This document shows, piece by piece, positions 25,083-33,311 of a stretch of 64,000 nucleotides of DNA. The number at the start of each line of letters is the position of its first letter. The first letter of the stretch is position 1. Location: contig JAIBBQ010000004.1 of the NCBI GenBank assembly GCA_019694595.1, positions 1 to 64,000 on the forward strand, written 5' to 3'. This DNA is from Myxococcaceae bacterium (GTDB taxonomy: Bacteria > Myxococcota > Myxococcia > Myxococcales > Myxococcaceae). A program made the position numbers and the translations under genes. The notes beneath the pieces are model-generated. The model was not told where the DNA came from. It searched no databases and saw only the letters and a program-made list of their open reading frames with translations.

Positions 25083-26287
25083 TTGGGCTCTTCCTTCACC
25101 TCGGCCTCGCGGGTGGTGCGCACCCACTCGCCCTTCTTCTCGGCGGCGGGCCTCACCATGAGGGCGATCTTCCAAGCCATGTAGAACGGCGCGTACGCGA
25201 GGTCGCCCAGGCCGCGCAGCCCCACGCCCGACAGCATCCACCCGCGCAGCACGTAGAGCACCAGCGTCAGCAGCGCGACGGACAGCGGGTAGAGCGCCAC
25301 CAGCGGCGACGACTGCAGGAGCGACAGCACGCCCGCGAGCGCGAAGCCCAGGAACACCGGCGCCGCCAGCCAGGTGAGCGGCGGCACCAGGATGTCGGCG
25401 GCCAGGTCGACCTGCATCAGGCTGCGGTTGTCGAGCCCCAGCGAGAGCATCGGCCAGCCGTGCTGCTTCATCAGCGCCAGGCGCCCGGCTTCCCAGCGGC
25501 GGCGCTGCGAGCGGCTCGCCTTCTCGCTGGACACCATCTCGCCCAGCACCTCGGCCTCGTGCGCGTACCAGACGCGGATGCCCTGCTTGCCGATGCGCAG
25601 GCCGTATTCCACGTCTTCCACCACGCTGAAGGCGTCGTGCGGCACCTTCTCGATGAGCGCGTGCGCGAAGCACATGCCGTTGCCGCGCAGGCCGCAGCTG
25701 ACGCCGAGCCGCTCGCGCGCCAGCGAGCGCACGCCGTGGAAGACGCTGAAGGCGATGCGCATCAGCCGGGTGCGCCACGACGACTTCTCTTCCAGCACGC
25801 CGTAGTGCGCCTGCACCGCGAGCGCCCCCTGGGCGAGCCGGCTGGCGTACGCGCGCAGCAGGTTCTTCGACACCAGGGTGTCGGCGTCGACCACTACCAC
25901 CGCGTCGGCCCGCTTGTCCTTGAGCGACTGGGTGAAGGCGTGGTGCAGCGCGTAGCCCTTGCCCTTCTCGGTGTCCGAGAAGCGCTCCAGCACCGTGGCG
26001 CCGGCGTCGCGCGCCTTCTGCGCGGTGGTGTCCTTGCAGTTGTCGGCCACCACCAGCACCCGGAACTGCGCCTTGGGCCAGTCGAGCTCGAGCAGGTTGT
26101 TCACCGTGCGGCCGATGCCCAGTTCCTCGTTGTGCGCGGGCACCACGAGGTCGAACCGCAGCTGCTCGCCGCCGGGCTTGGGCGCCGGGAGCCGGCCAGA
26201 GAGCAGGGTCAGGAAGCCCAGGTAGCCCACGGGCACCAGCAGCAGCAGCGCCGCCAGGGTGAGCAGGGTGTCGAAGAGCCAGAGCAT
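25079..26287 (-). CDS. membrane glycosyltransferase, family 2
   Basis: A 402-residue GT2 enzyme that adds sugars to a growing lipid-linked polysaccharide. One N-terminal membrane segment (WLFDTLLTLAALLLLVPVGY) precedes the GT-A domain with DLVVPAHNEE, the metal-binding VVDADT, the acidic VVEDVEYG and the product-site SQRRRWEAG (Q-R-x-R-W motif). Two or three C-terminal membrane segments follow (about residues 285-375). This topology resembles processive synthases, so it could also initiate or extend a chain. It is coupled to the polymerase gene downstream and follows the chain-length gene by 19 bases. Confidence 0.9.
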   Translation of the reverse strand: MLWLFDTLLTLAALLLLVPVGYLGFLTLLSGRLPAPKPGGEQLRFDLVVPAHNEELGIGRTVNNLLELDWPKAQFRVLVVADNCKDTTAQKARDAGATVLERFSDTEKGKGYALHHAFTQSLKDKRADAVVVVDADTLVSKNLLRAYASRLAQGALAVQAHYGVLEEKSSWRTRLMRIAFSVFHGVRSLARERLGVSCGLRGNGMCFAHALIEKVPHDAFSVVEDVEYGLRIGKQGIRVWYAHEAEVLGEMVSSEKASRSQRRRWEAGRLALMKQHGWPMLSLGLDNRSLMQVDLAADILVPPLTWLAAPVFLGFALAGVLSLLQSSPLVALYPLSVALLTLVLYVLRGWMLSGVGLRGLGDLAYAPFYMAWKIALMVRPAAEKKGEWVRTTREAEVKEEPK

Positions 26288-26306
26288 GCGGCGTGGGAGG
26301 CCTTCT

Positions 26307-27791
26307 TCAGACCTGGCGGATGTCGGCGAGCACGGGAATGCCCAGCTTCTTCTCGACCTGCCACACCTCGACCACCTTGCCGCGGAAGGTGTCGATGGCC
26401 GCGGAGGCGAAGAACGCGAAGATGATGCCGCCCAGGAAGCCGCCGATGACGATGAGCGGCACGTTGGGCGAGACCGGCTTGCGCGGCGTCTGGGCGGGGC
26501 GCACCACGCTGTAGCGGTACTTGAAGGCGGCGCGCGCGGTGTCGAGCTCGATGCGCGCGGCGTCGATGCGCATCAGGATGTCCTGGTAGCGGGCGGTGGC
26601 CATGCGCAGCTGGTCGCGGGCCGCGGTCACCGCGGGGTCGTCGCGCAGGTCGGGGAGCACGTCGCGCAGCACGTTGTCGAGCTCCAGCTCCACGTTGCGC
26701 GGGCGCGCCGAGCCGGGCTCGGCGTTGGCGTTGACGTCCTTGCCGCCGCGCGACTTGTACTCCTCGATGAGCGCTTCTTCGTCGCGGCGCAGCTGCTGGA
26801 TCTGCGGCGATTCCTTCTGCATCGCCTCGATGCGCTCCTTGATGTCGAGCACCACCGGGTGGCTGTCGGAATAGATGACCTTCTGTTCCGCGAGCTGGCC
26901 CTGGAGCTCGGTGAGGCGCCGCGAGCGGAACTCCTCGAGGTCGGAGATGGCGCGCCGCTTGTTGCGGATGAGGAACTTGAGCTGGCTGAGCTCCTGCTGC
27001 GGCGTCTCGGTGGTGGCGGTGGCCGCCTTGGGCTTCACCGGGGCCGCGGGCTTGGGCGACTTCTCCTTGCCGCCCTTGGTGCGTTCCTCGGCGACCTTCT
27101 GCACGTTCTCGATCGACTCGTCGATCGCCTGCTGCGCTTCGCCGGCGCGCAGCTCGAGAATGGAGATGGCCTCGCCGATGGCGTTGACCTCCCCGGAATG
27201 CCGCATCTCGAGGAAGTTCTGCTGCGCGGTCTCCACCAGCTGGCGCGCCATCGCGGCGTGCGGCCAGTAGATGGTGATGGTCACCGTACCGTTGGGGCCG
27301 GTGAAGACGTTGAGCCGCTTCTCGAGCGTGCCCACCATGTTGTCGAACTTCTGGTCGGCCGGCGCCTCGCCGAAGAGCTTGTCCTTGAGCTTGAGCACCG
27401 GGTGCCGGTTCTGGTCCCAGTGCTCGATGAGGTTGGTGCTCTTGATCATCGCCTCGAGGTTCTGGCGGCTCAGCACCTGCTCCTGGGCGGCGCGGGTCGG
27501 CCCGTCCATGTCGAACGACTGCATGCGGTGCGGGTTGCCGAGCTGCGCCATCAGGTCGTCGCGGTTGGCGAGCAGCGTGGTGGTGGACTCGAACTTCTTC
27601 GGCACCACCCAGCTGAAGAAGCTGGCGAGGCCGAGCACGAGCACGAAGGTGACCGCGGCCACCACCCGGTGGCGGCCCACCGAACGCCAGATGAACCCCA
27701 GCCAGGCCTTGATGGCCGCGTAGTCGAACAGGTCGGCGTCAACCTGGTCGTCGGTGCCCTGGGACTCGGGGAGCTGCGGTGCCTTGGTCAT
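26307..27791 (-). CDS. Wzz/GumC-type polysaccharide co-polymerase, no kinase domain
   Basis: A 494-residue chain-length/export protein with transmembrane segments at about residues 42-65 (VAAVTFVLVLGLASFFSWVV) and 458-480 (VIGGFLGGIIFAFFASA). A large periplasmic domain full of coiled coil lies between them, and the Pro-rich PAQTPRKPVSPNVP motif precedes the second helix, as in Wzz and GumC. No C-terminal BY-kinase (Walker A) is present, so any phosphorylation switch must be a separate protein. It bridges the polymerase and the outer-membrane OPX protein. The ATG at 27791 is preferred; an in-frame ATG at 27839 would add 16 residues before the natural N-terminus. Confidence 0.9.
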   Translation of the reverse strand: MTKAPQLPESQGTDDQVDADLFDYAAIKAWLGFIWRSVGRHRVVAAVTFVLVLGLASFFSWVVPKKFESTTTLLANRDDLMAQLGNPHRMQSFDMDGPTRAAQEQVLSRQNLEAMIKSTNLIEHWDQNRHPVLKLKDKLFGEAPADQKFDNMVGTLEKRLNVFTGPNGTVTITIYWPHAAMARQLVETAQQNFLEMRHSGEVNAIGEAISILELRAGEAQQAIDESIENVQKVAEERTKGGKEKSPKPAAPVKPKAATATTETPQQELSQLKFLIRNKRRAISDLEEFRSRRLTELQGQLAEQKVIYSDSHPVVLDIKERIEAMQKESPQIQQLRRDEEALIEEYKSRGGKDVNANAEPGSARPRNVELELDNVLRDVLPDLRDDPAVTAARDQLRMATARYQDILMRIDAARIELDTARAAFKYRYSVVRPAQTPRKPVSPNVPLIVIGGFLGGIIFAFFASAAIDTFRGKVVEVWQVEKKLGIPVLADIRQV

Positions 27792-27878
27792 TGTGTGGTC
27801 TCGTACCGGACGGAAGGGCGCCGGAACCGCGGGCACCATACCACCCGCTGCGACGCCCGCTCGGACCGTTGCGTTCCG

Positions 27879-28364
27879 TCACAGCTCGCGGGTGAACTCC
27901 ACCATGGTGCGGCGAAAGCCGAGCTTCTCGAAGAGCGCCTGGCCTTCGGTGTTGGACTGGGCGGACGAGAGCACCACCCGCGGGGCGCCCAGGGCCTTGA
28001 GCCGCTCGAGCGCGGCGGACATCAGCGCCCGGGCCACGCCTTTCCCCCGCTGGTCGGCGTCGACGTAGACGTCGTGAATGGCGCCGCACGCATCGCGCAG
28101 CGACGGCCAGTCGCGGTCTTCGAGCGCGCCGTAGAGGTAGCCCACGCAGGCGCCGCGGCGCAGCGCGACCAGGAGCACCACGCCGCTCTGCCCGAGCTGC
28201 GAGGCCAGGAAGCGGCGGTAGCCGGCCTCCAGCGGCTCGACGAGCATGAAGCGCCGCGAGTCCCAGCGGTGGTGCAGGCGCACCAGCTCGGCGGCGCGGC
28301 GGGCCACCTCGGTGAGGTCGGCCTCGGTGACGTCGCGGATCTCCAGGTCGCTCGGCGCGCTCAT
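27879..28364 (-). CDS. GNAT-family N-acetyltransferase
   Basis: A 161-residue acetyltransferase of the GNAT fold. Motif A is visible as VYVDADQRGKGVARALM (acetyl-CoA pyrophosphate loop, Q/R-x-x-G-x-G/A). It is preceded by GYLYGALEDRDW and followed by LSSAQSNTEGQALFEKLGFR. The substrate is not predictable from sequence. It stands alone between the chain-length gene and a small membrane protein gene, all on the same strand with short gaps, so it may be co-transcribed with either. Confidence 0.88.
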   Translation of the reverse strand: MSAPSDLEIRDVTEADLTEVARRAAELVRLHHRWDSRRFMLVEPLEAGYRRFLASQLGQSGVVLLVALRRGACVGYLYGALEDRDWPSLRDACGAIHDVYVDADQRGKGVARALMSAALERLKALGAPRVVLSSAQSNTEGQALFEKLGFRRTMVEFTREL

Positions 28365-28370
28365 GCGGCG

Positions 28371-28586
28371 TCAGTCGTGCACGGTGTGCGAGAGCAGCTC
28401 GGTGGGGTCGCGGCCGACGATGAGGAAGAAGTACACGTAGACCACGGCGATCCAATAGAAGAAGCAGTAGGCGAGGTAGCCCCCGAGTGCGCGGCGTGCC
28501 CCGACGAGCGGGTTCTTCGCCTTCGACGCCTTCACCGGAATGACGACCATCATGATGATGATCGACAGGAGCAGCAGCTTCGACAT
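28371..28586 (-). CDS. small two-pass membrane protein
   Basis: A 71-residue protein with two hydrophobic helices, at residues 3-17 (KLLLLSIIIMMVVIPV) and 38-58 (YLAYCFFYWIAVVYVYFFLI), joined by a basic loop. It ends six bases from the GNAT start in the same direction. The family is not recognised. The coherent topology and the close spacing support a real gene despite its size. Confidence 0.6.
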   Translation of the reverse strand: MSKLLLLSIIIMMVVIPVKASKAKNPLVGARRALGGYLAYCFFYWIAVVYVYFFLIVGRDPTELLSHTVHD

Positions 28587-28636
28587 GGCGCGCGCAGTGT
28601 AATGCCGGGACGCGCCCGTTCGCCTCTCAATCCTGC

Positions 28637-30316
28637 TCAGGGCGAGAGGCGGCCGTACGCGCCGCGCGGGAGCCCGGCCACCTCCGCGTCGACGGCAGGC
28701 CGGCCCGCGGTGGTGACCCGTTCCACGTCCCACGTCGTGCCGGCCCGGCGGAGCGTCACCTGGTTCGCCGGCTCGCTCCCGCGGTCGATGGTGGTGCTCG
28801 GCCGGCCCCAGGTGGTGGCGGCGTACGGGAGCAGGTGGAGCGTCTGCAGGCCCGGCAGCGCGTCGGCCTGGGCGCGCCACTGCGCGATGGGCGCGTGCCG
28901 GTCGACGTAGAGCTCGCGCACCCGGGCGAAGGCGGGCGCGGTGAAGAAGCGCGAGAGGTCCGCGGGGGCGCCGCGGTGGCCGTGGAGCTGGAGCACCTCG
29001 AGGGCGGGCAGGGTGGCTGCCGCGAAGGCCTTGGCGAGCGCGTCCGGCTGGACCGACGGGCCGCTCACCGCGAAGCCGAGGGCGCGCAGCTTTGGGCGCG
29101 CGCGTCCGAGCGCCGGGAGAATGGCGCGGCCGGCGAGGCCGCCCAGGCGCAGCAGCCCGTCGAGGTGGGGACCTTCGAGGAGCGCGCCGAGCGCGGGCAC
29201 GAAGGTGGTGTCGAAGTCGAGGTCGAGCTCCTCGAGGAGCTGCACCGGCGCCACGGCCGGGTCGGGCACGCTGCCGGCGTTGGGCGCGCTCCCCACCAGG
29301 CCCACCACGAAGCCGCCGCGGAACACCTCGGTGCCCTTGCGGCGGAAGCGCGCGAACGGCGCGGCCCACTGCGCGCCGTGCTTCTTGAGGAGCTGCTGCT
29401 CGCGCTTGGCCTGCGCCGGGGTGAGGGGCGCCTTCAGGGCAGCGAGCTGCAGGGTGATGAACTCGCCGCGCGGGTCGTCCCGCCCGCTCAGCCAGTCGGC
29501 GAAGAGGCGCCGGCGCTCGAGCTCCTCGGGGGCCGCGGCGCAGAAGGCGATCCACCCGGCCTCGCTCGAGGGCGCGCCCTTGGACTTCGGCTTCTCCGGC
29601 GCGCTCGGCGCCGTGGGCGTTCCTCGTGCGAGCGCGTCAACGAAGTGTGCGGCGGAGAGGAAGGTGGGCTGCTGGCGAGCGAGCGTCTGCAGCGCCGCGG
29701 TGGCCGCGCCGTCGGCGTGCGCGCCGAGGCAGAAGACGAGCGCCGGCCAGAGCGGCTGGTCGGTCTCCGAGCGGACCGGAGCTGCGAGCGCGAGCGCGCT
29801 CACCGCGGCGCTGATGCGCGGGTCCCTCGGGAAGCCAGCGAGCACCGCGCAGCGAAGGCCGAGGTGCGTGCCCGGGCCGTAGGGCAGCGCGGCGAGCAGC
29901 GCCGAGAGCCCCTGCTTCTTGTCCGCGAGCGCGAGCCATGGCGCCTGCACCTTGGTGGGCGAGCCGATGGGCAGCGCCGGGACGTCTTCGTCGCCGACGG
30001 GCGGCTGGCGCGCGGGCCGGGACAGGTAGGCCTCGGCGGCGTCGAAGGCGGCGGCGCGCCAGGCGAGGACGGCGGCGTTGGGACCGAGGGGCTTCTTGCG
30101 GCGCAGCTTGGGCAGCAGCGCGGCGAGCGCGGCCCCCTGGTGGAGCGCGAGGAACAGGAGCGCCGCGAGGTACGTCGCGGTGGTCTCCCGCGCGGCCCAC
30201 GGCCACTCGGTGAGGACGGAGGTGGCGAGCGCGAGCTGCGCCTGGGTGGGCTTCCCGCCGAAGGCGGCTTCGAGCTGGGTCCGGGCGTCGGCCGAGGAGA
30301 GCGACCACTTGGGCAT
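28637..30316 (-). CDS. TIGR02996-domain protein with repeat regions
   Basis: A 559-residue soluble protein. The first 240 residues are Ala/Leu-rich helical repeats. A central TIGR02996 repeat-companion domain follows at about 255-300, with the hallmark ERRRLFADWLSGRDDPRGEF followed by ITLQLAAL. The C-terminal 230 residues look like leucine-rich-repeat material (LEVLQLHGHRGAPADLSRFF). This paralogous family is expanded in myxobacteria and planctomycetes and its function is unknown. The gene starts ten bases after the stop of the upstream DUF2236-like gene. Confidence 0.8.
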   Translation of the reverse strand: MPKWSLSSADARTQLEAAFGGKPTQAQLALATSVLTEWPWAARETTATYLAALLFLALHQGAALAALLPKLRRKKPLGPNAAVLAWRAAAFDAAEAYLSRPARQPPVGDEDVPALPIGSPTKVQAPWLALADKKQGLSALLAALPYGPGTHLGLRCAVLAGFPRDPRISAAVSALALAAPVRSETDQPLWPALVFCLGAHADGAATAALQTLARQQPTFLSAAHFVDALARGTPTAPSAPEKPKSKGAPSSEAGWIAFCAAAPEELERRRLFADWLSGRDDPRGEFITLQLAALKAPLTPAQAKREQQLLKKHGAQWAAPFARFRRKGTEVFRGGFVVGLVGSAPNAGSVPDPAVAPVQLLEELDLDFDTTFVPALGALLEGPHLDGLLRLGGLAGRAILPALGRARPKLRALGFAVSGPSVQPDALAKAFAAATLPALEVLQLHGHRGAPADLSRFFTAPAFARVRELYVDRHAPIAQWRAQADALPGLQTLHLLPYAATTWGRPSTTIDRGSEPANQVTLRRAGTTWDVERVTTAGRPAVDAEVAGLPRGAYGRLSP

Positions 30317-30326
30317 GGCGGCAGTC

Positions 30327-31568
30327 TTACCGCGCGAGGTGCTGCGCGGCCTCGCCGACCTTCGCCTCGTGCGCGCCGCTCATCTGCGCCAGCACCGCGC
30401 GGATCTGCGCCTTGCCCTTCGCCTCCAGGCGCGCGCGCCCGCCGGGCACCAGGCGCGCCGCGAGGTGACGGCCCAGGTTCACCGGTACGCGCAGCAGCGG
30501 GTACCAGGGCAGGGTCGACGTCGGCAGGCCGAGGTTCTTCAGGCCCTGCTTGCCGAGGAAGAAGCGGCTGAGGCTCAGGTGACGCTGGCGCTCGAGCGGC
30601 CCGCGCAGGCCGCCGAGGAACGCGTAGTGCCGGGAGAGCGGCTCGTCCATCAGCGCCTGGCCGAGCTGCACGCTGGTGGCGTCGGCATTGGTGATGCTGA
30701 GGCTCAGCCGGTAGAGCAGGGTGAGGCCTTCCTGCTCGTCCCACGGCAGCCAGCGCGGCTCCACCCCCATGAGGTGGCCGACGTAGCGGCCGAGGTGCAT
30801 CGCCGTCTCCACCTCGCGCGAGGACACCGGCACGCCGAGCAGCCGCCCGGCGACGAGCATGATCATCGGGAACGCGAGCGCGGTCGCCGCCATGTCGGTC
30901 TGGTTCACCGGCAGGCCCCAGTCGCGGGTGTTCCATTCCGGCAGCCGCTGCACCGCGCTGCGCACCAGCGCGTGGATGAAGCGCACGCGGACGGTGGCCT
31001 TGAACCCCACGCCGAAGCGCTCCAGCCCGCCGTCGGTGGTGCAATCGCGCCACCAGGTCGAGGTCTCGGCGACGCGGCGCGTGGGCCCCTTCTGCAGCGC
31101 GCCGGTGATGAGCAGCGTCTTGTTGAACGCGGACGCCTGGTACCCGCCCATCAGGGCGAGGTCGCGGCCGACGTAGAAGTAGTCGATGCCGCCGCGGTGA
31201 ATGATGGGGAGCGCCTCGCGCAGGAGCCGCTCGCTCACCCACGGCGGCCGCGTGTCGACGAGCGCGAAGAAGTCGCGCAGCGGGCCCGGCGCGTCCTTCA
31301 CCGTCTCGATGCCGTGCTCCAGCGCCTGCTCGAAGCGCTCCCGCTGGCGCGCGAGGCCGTTGGCCTGCATCCACGCCACCAAGCGGTCGGCCGGCGGGTC
31401 GCCCTGCATGAGCGCGAGACCGATGTCGCGCCACAGCGCCCGCGAAGGCTCCGGCTCTCCGCGGATGGCGAGCCGCACGAGCCCGAGCGCCGCGCGGGCG
31501 TCGTCGCGCCGCGCGCCATGGCGGGTGGGGATGAAGTCGGGAGGAAACGTGGGCGCCGCGCTGGCCAC
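30327..31568 (-). CDS. DUF2236 / MpaB-like oxygenase family protein
   Basis: A 413-residue protein resembling the DUF2236 (MpaB, latex-clearing-protein-like) family of haem oxygenases. Features seen include RRVAETSTWWRDCTTDGG, RVRFIHALVRSAVQRLPEWN and LPVNQTDMAATALAFPMIM; histidine and arginine residues in these helices are the kind that bind haem in the family. No signal peptide is visible. The GTG at 31568 lies 32 bases after the stop of the upstream multi-pass DUF3556-like gene, so the two probably work together. The substrate is unknown; lipid or terpenoid oxidation is a guess from the family. Confidence 0.72.
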   Translation of the reverse strand: MASAAPTFPPDFIPTRHGARRDDARAALGLVRLAIRGEPEPSRALWRDIGLALMQGDPPADRLVAWMQANGLARQRERFEQALEHGIETVKDAPGPLRDFFALVDTRPPWVSERLLREALPIIHRGGIDYFYVGRDLALMGGYQASAFNKTLLITGALQKGPTRRVAETSTWWRDCTTDGGLERFGVGFKATVRVRFIHALVRSAVQRLPEWNTRDWGLPVNQTDMAATALAFPMIMLVAGRLLGVPVSSREVETAMHLGRYVGHLMGVEPRWLPWDEQEGLTLLYRLSLSITNADATSVQLGQALMDEPLSRHYAFLGGLRGPLERQRHLSLSRFFLGKQGLKNLGLPTSTLPWYPLLRVPVNLGRHLAARLVPGGRARLEAKGKAQIRAVLAQMSGAHEAKVGEAAQHLAR

Positions 31569-31600
31569 GCCCGAGCCTTGTCGCGAGAGGCTTGCCCGGG

Positions 31601-33244
31601 TCAAGTCGGCCAGGGCTGCAGCGCCTCCAGCGCGCGCACCTCGAGCTCGCCGCGCTCGAAGACACCGGTCGTCGCGTCGGCGAGGCGGTAGCTCAGGGTG
31701 CTTCCGAAGAGCGGCTGCGCCTCGACGAAGAGGCAGCGCACCTCTCCGGCCTCGAAGCCGCACTGCGCCTGCAGCGCCGCGAGGAACGACTCGTCGTGCA
31801 GGTGGCCGTCGCCGAAGTTCCACCCCAGCGCGAGGCCGGCGACGAGCTCGCCGTCGACCCACTCGAAGTCCTCCACGCGCGTCACCAGCTTGGGCACCAG
31901 CCGCTGCAGCGCGCGCCCGTGCAGATGCATCGCGCGGAAGGCGAGCACCCGGCCCACCAGGCCCACCGCGGTGCGCCGGTCGTAGAAGTGCTTGAGCTGG
32001 TCGTGCACCCAGGGGGCGGCCTTGGTGAGCCGCTCGAGCTTCCGGTGGCTGTCGCCCTTGAAGAGCCACACCCCGTACGCCCAGTTCCCCGCGTAGTACC
32101 GCATGGCGCAGAGGAACGAGATCCACCCGGGCTTGAGGTTGCCCAGCAGCGGCACCACCACCAGGAGCCCCACCAGCGCTGCGGCGAGCCACCAGGGCTG
32201 CACCGACAGGAAGGACACGTCGGCGTGGGCGCCGAAGAGGAAGAAGCCGCCGTAGAGGACGACCACGTTCCACTCCAGCGGCACCGCCATGGGCACGGAG
32301 CTCAGGATGAAGCCGTGCAGCGCGCACATCATCACCAGGCCCACGAGGGTGAGCGTGGGGCCGCCGCCGCTCGCGGCGAGCACCAGCGGCACGCCGAGCT
32401 CGAGCGCGGTGCCTCCGTGCGAGAGGAGCGTCGCCAGCGAGGAAGGCCGCAGGTCGTCGGGGTACGCGCGGTAGAGCCGCTTGCGCAGCCACTCGAAGCG
32501 GGTGACCGGGCTGTTGCTCAGCATCACGCACACCACCGCGGGGAAGTGGCGGTTGAGCTTGGAGACGCCGGCCCAGAACCACAGCGCGAGCTGCACGCAC
32601 TTGGCGCCGGCCATCCACTCGGGGGCGAAGGCGAAGCAGAGCGTCACCGTCCAGTAGTGCTCGGCGCGCGCGGCGAGGAAGAGCGTGCGGTCGGCGAGCC
32701 CGAGCACCGGCACCAGCAGCGCGATGGGCCAGAGGTGCTCGCTGGTGAGCTCGCTGGCGAGGAGCGCGCGGCCGAGCAGGCCCAGGTGCAGCGCGTAGAG
32801 CGCCACGTCGAGCCAGGTGCGCCGCGTGCCGCCGAGGAGCGGGAGCGTCTCGAAGAGCGGCCGCTTGGTGGTGCCGGGCCGCAGGAAGTGGAGGAAGCCG
32901 CCGACCGGCGGCAGATAACGCCCGGTGAGCGGCCCGCTGCCGCAGCCGAGGCCGAGCGACTCGAAGGCCATCGCCCAGAGGATGGCCTTCTGGAATGCGA
33001 GCGGCTGCGCCCACCAGGCCCCGATGGAGGAGAGCCCGCCGAGCGAAGGCGACAGGCTGCAGAAGCCCACCCACGCGGCGGCGAAGAGGACGATCTTGAG
33101 CGCGTAGACGGCGAGGACCGCGAGCGGCGCGCCGTAGCCCTGCAGCGCCCACGTCTGGCAGACGAGGCGCGTCTTCTGGGCGAACGGGAGCTTCTCCCAT
33201 TCGAGCGCGTCGTACGGCGGCGGGGTGGGCGCGAGGAGGTTCAC
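31601..33244 (-). CDS. multi-pass membrane protein, DUF3556-like
   Basis: A 547-residue protein with about ten hydrophobic segments in its first 400 residues. The distinctive EKLPFAQKTRLVCQTWALQG lies near the N-terminus and LALWFWAGVSKLNRHFPAVV in the middle. A soluble C-terminal domain of about 130 residues follows (WVDGELVAGLALGWNFGDGH). The pattern matches what I remember of DUF3556, a transmembrane family best known from mycobacteria; this is not confirmed. The GTG at 33244 gives the cleanest N-terminus. It is followed closely by the DUF2236-like gene and diverges from the GH44 gene at 33312, so promoters for both lie in 33245-33311. Confidence 0.7.
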   Translation of the reverse strand: MNLLAPTPPPYDALEWEKLPFAQKTRLVCQTWALQGYGAPLAVLAVYALKIVLFAAAWVGFCSLSPSLGGLSSIGAWWAQPLAFQKAILWAMAFESLGLGCGSGPLTGRYLPPVGGFLHFLRPGTTKRPLFETLPLLGGTRRTWLDVALYALHLGLLGRALLASELTSEHLWPIALLVPVLGLADRTLFLAARAEHYWTVTLCFAFAPEWMAGAKCVQLALWFWAGVSKLNRHFPAVVCVMLSNSPVTRFEWLRKRLYRAYPDDLRPSSLATLLSHGGTALELGVPLVLAASGGGPTLTLVGLVMMCALHGFILSSVPMAVPLEWNVVVLYGGFFLFGAHADVSFLSVQPWWLAAALVGLLVVVPLLGNLKPGWISFLCAMRYYAGNWAYGVWLFKGDSHRKLERLTKAAPWVHDQLKHFYDRRTAVGLVGRVLAFRAMHLHGRALQRLVPKLVTRVEDFEWVDGELVAGLALGWNFGDGHLHDESFLAALQAQCGFEAGEVRCLFVEAQPLFGSTLSYRLADATTGVFERGELEVRALEALQPWPT

Positions 33245-33311
33245 GTTTCGCGTGGTCGTTCTTGCATGACAGGCCCTCCGGTGGCTGGTCTCATGCCCAC
33301 CGGCTCGTACC

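Noticed and set aside
26259-28910. Long plus-strand open frame across the chain-length and acetyltransferase genes
   Set aside because: Antisense shadow rich in Leu, Arg and His; the minus strand encodes recognised families with proper motifs.
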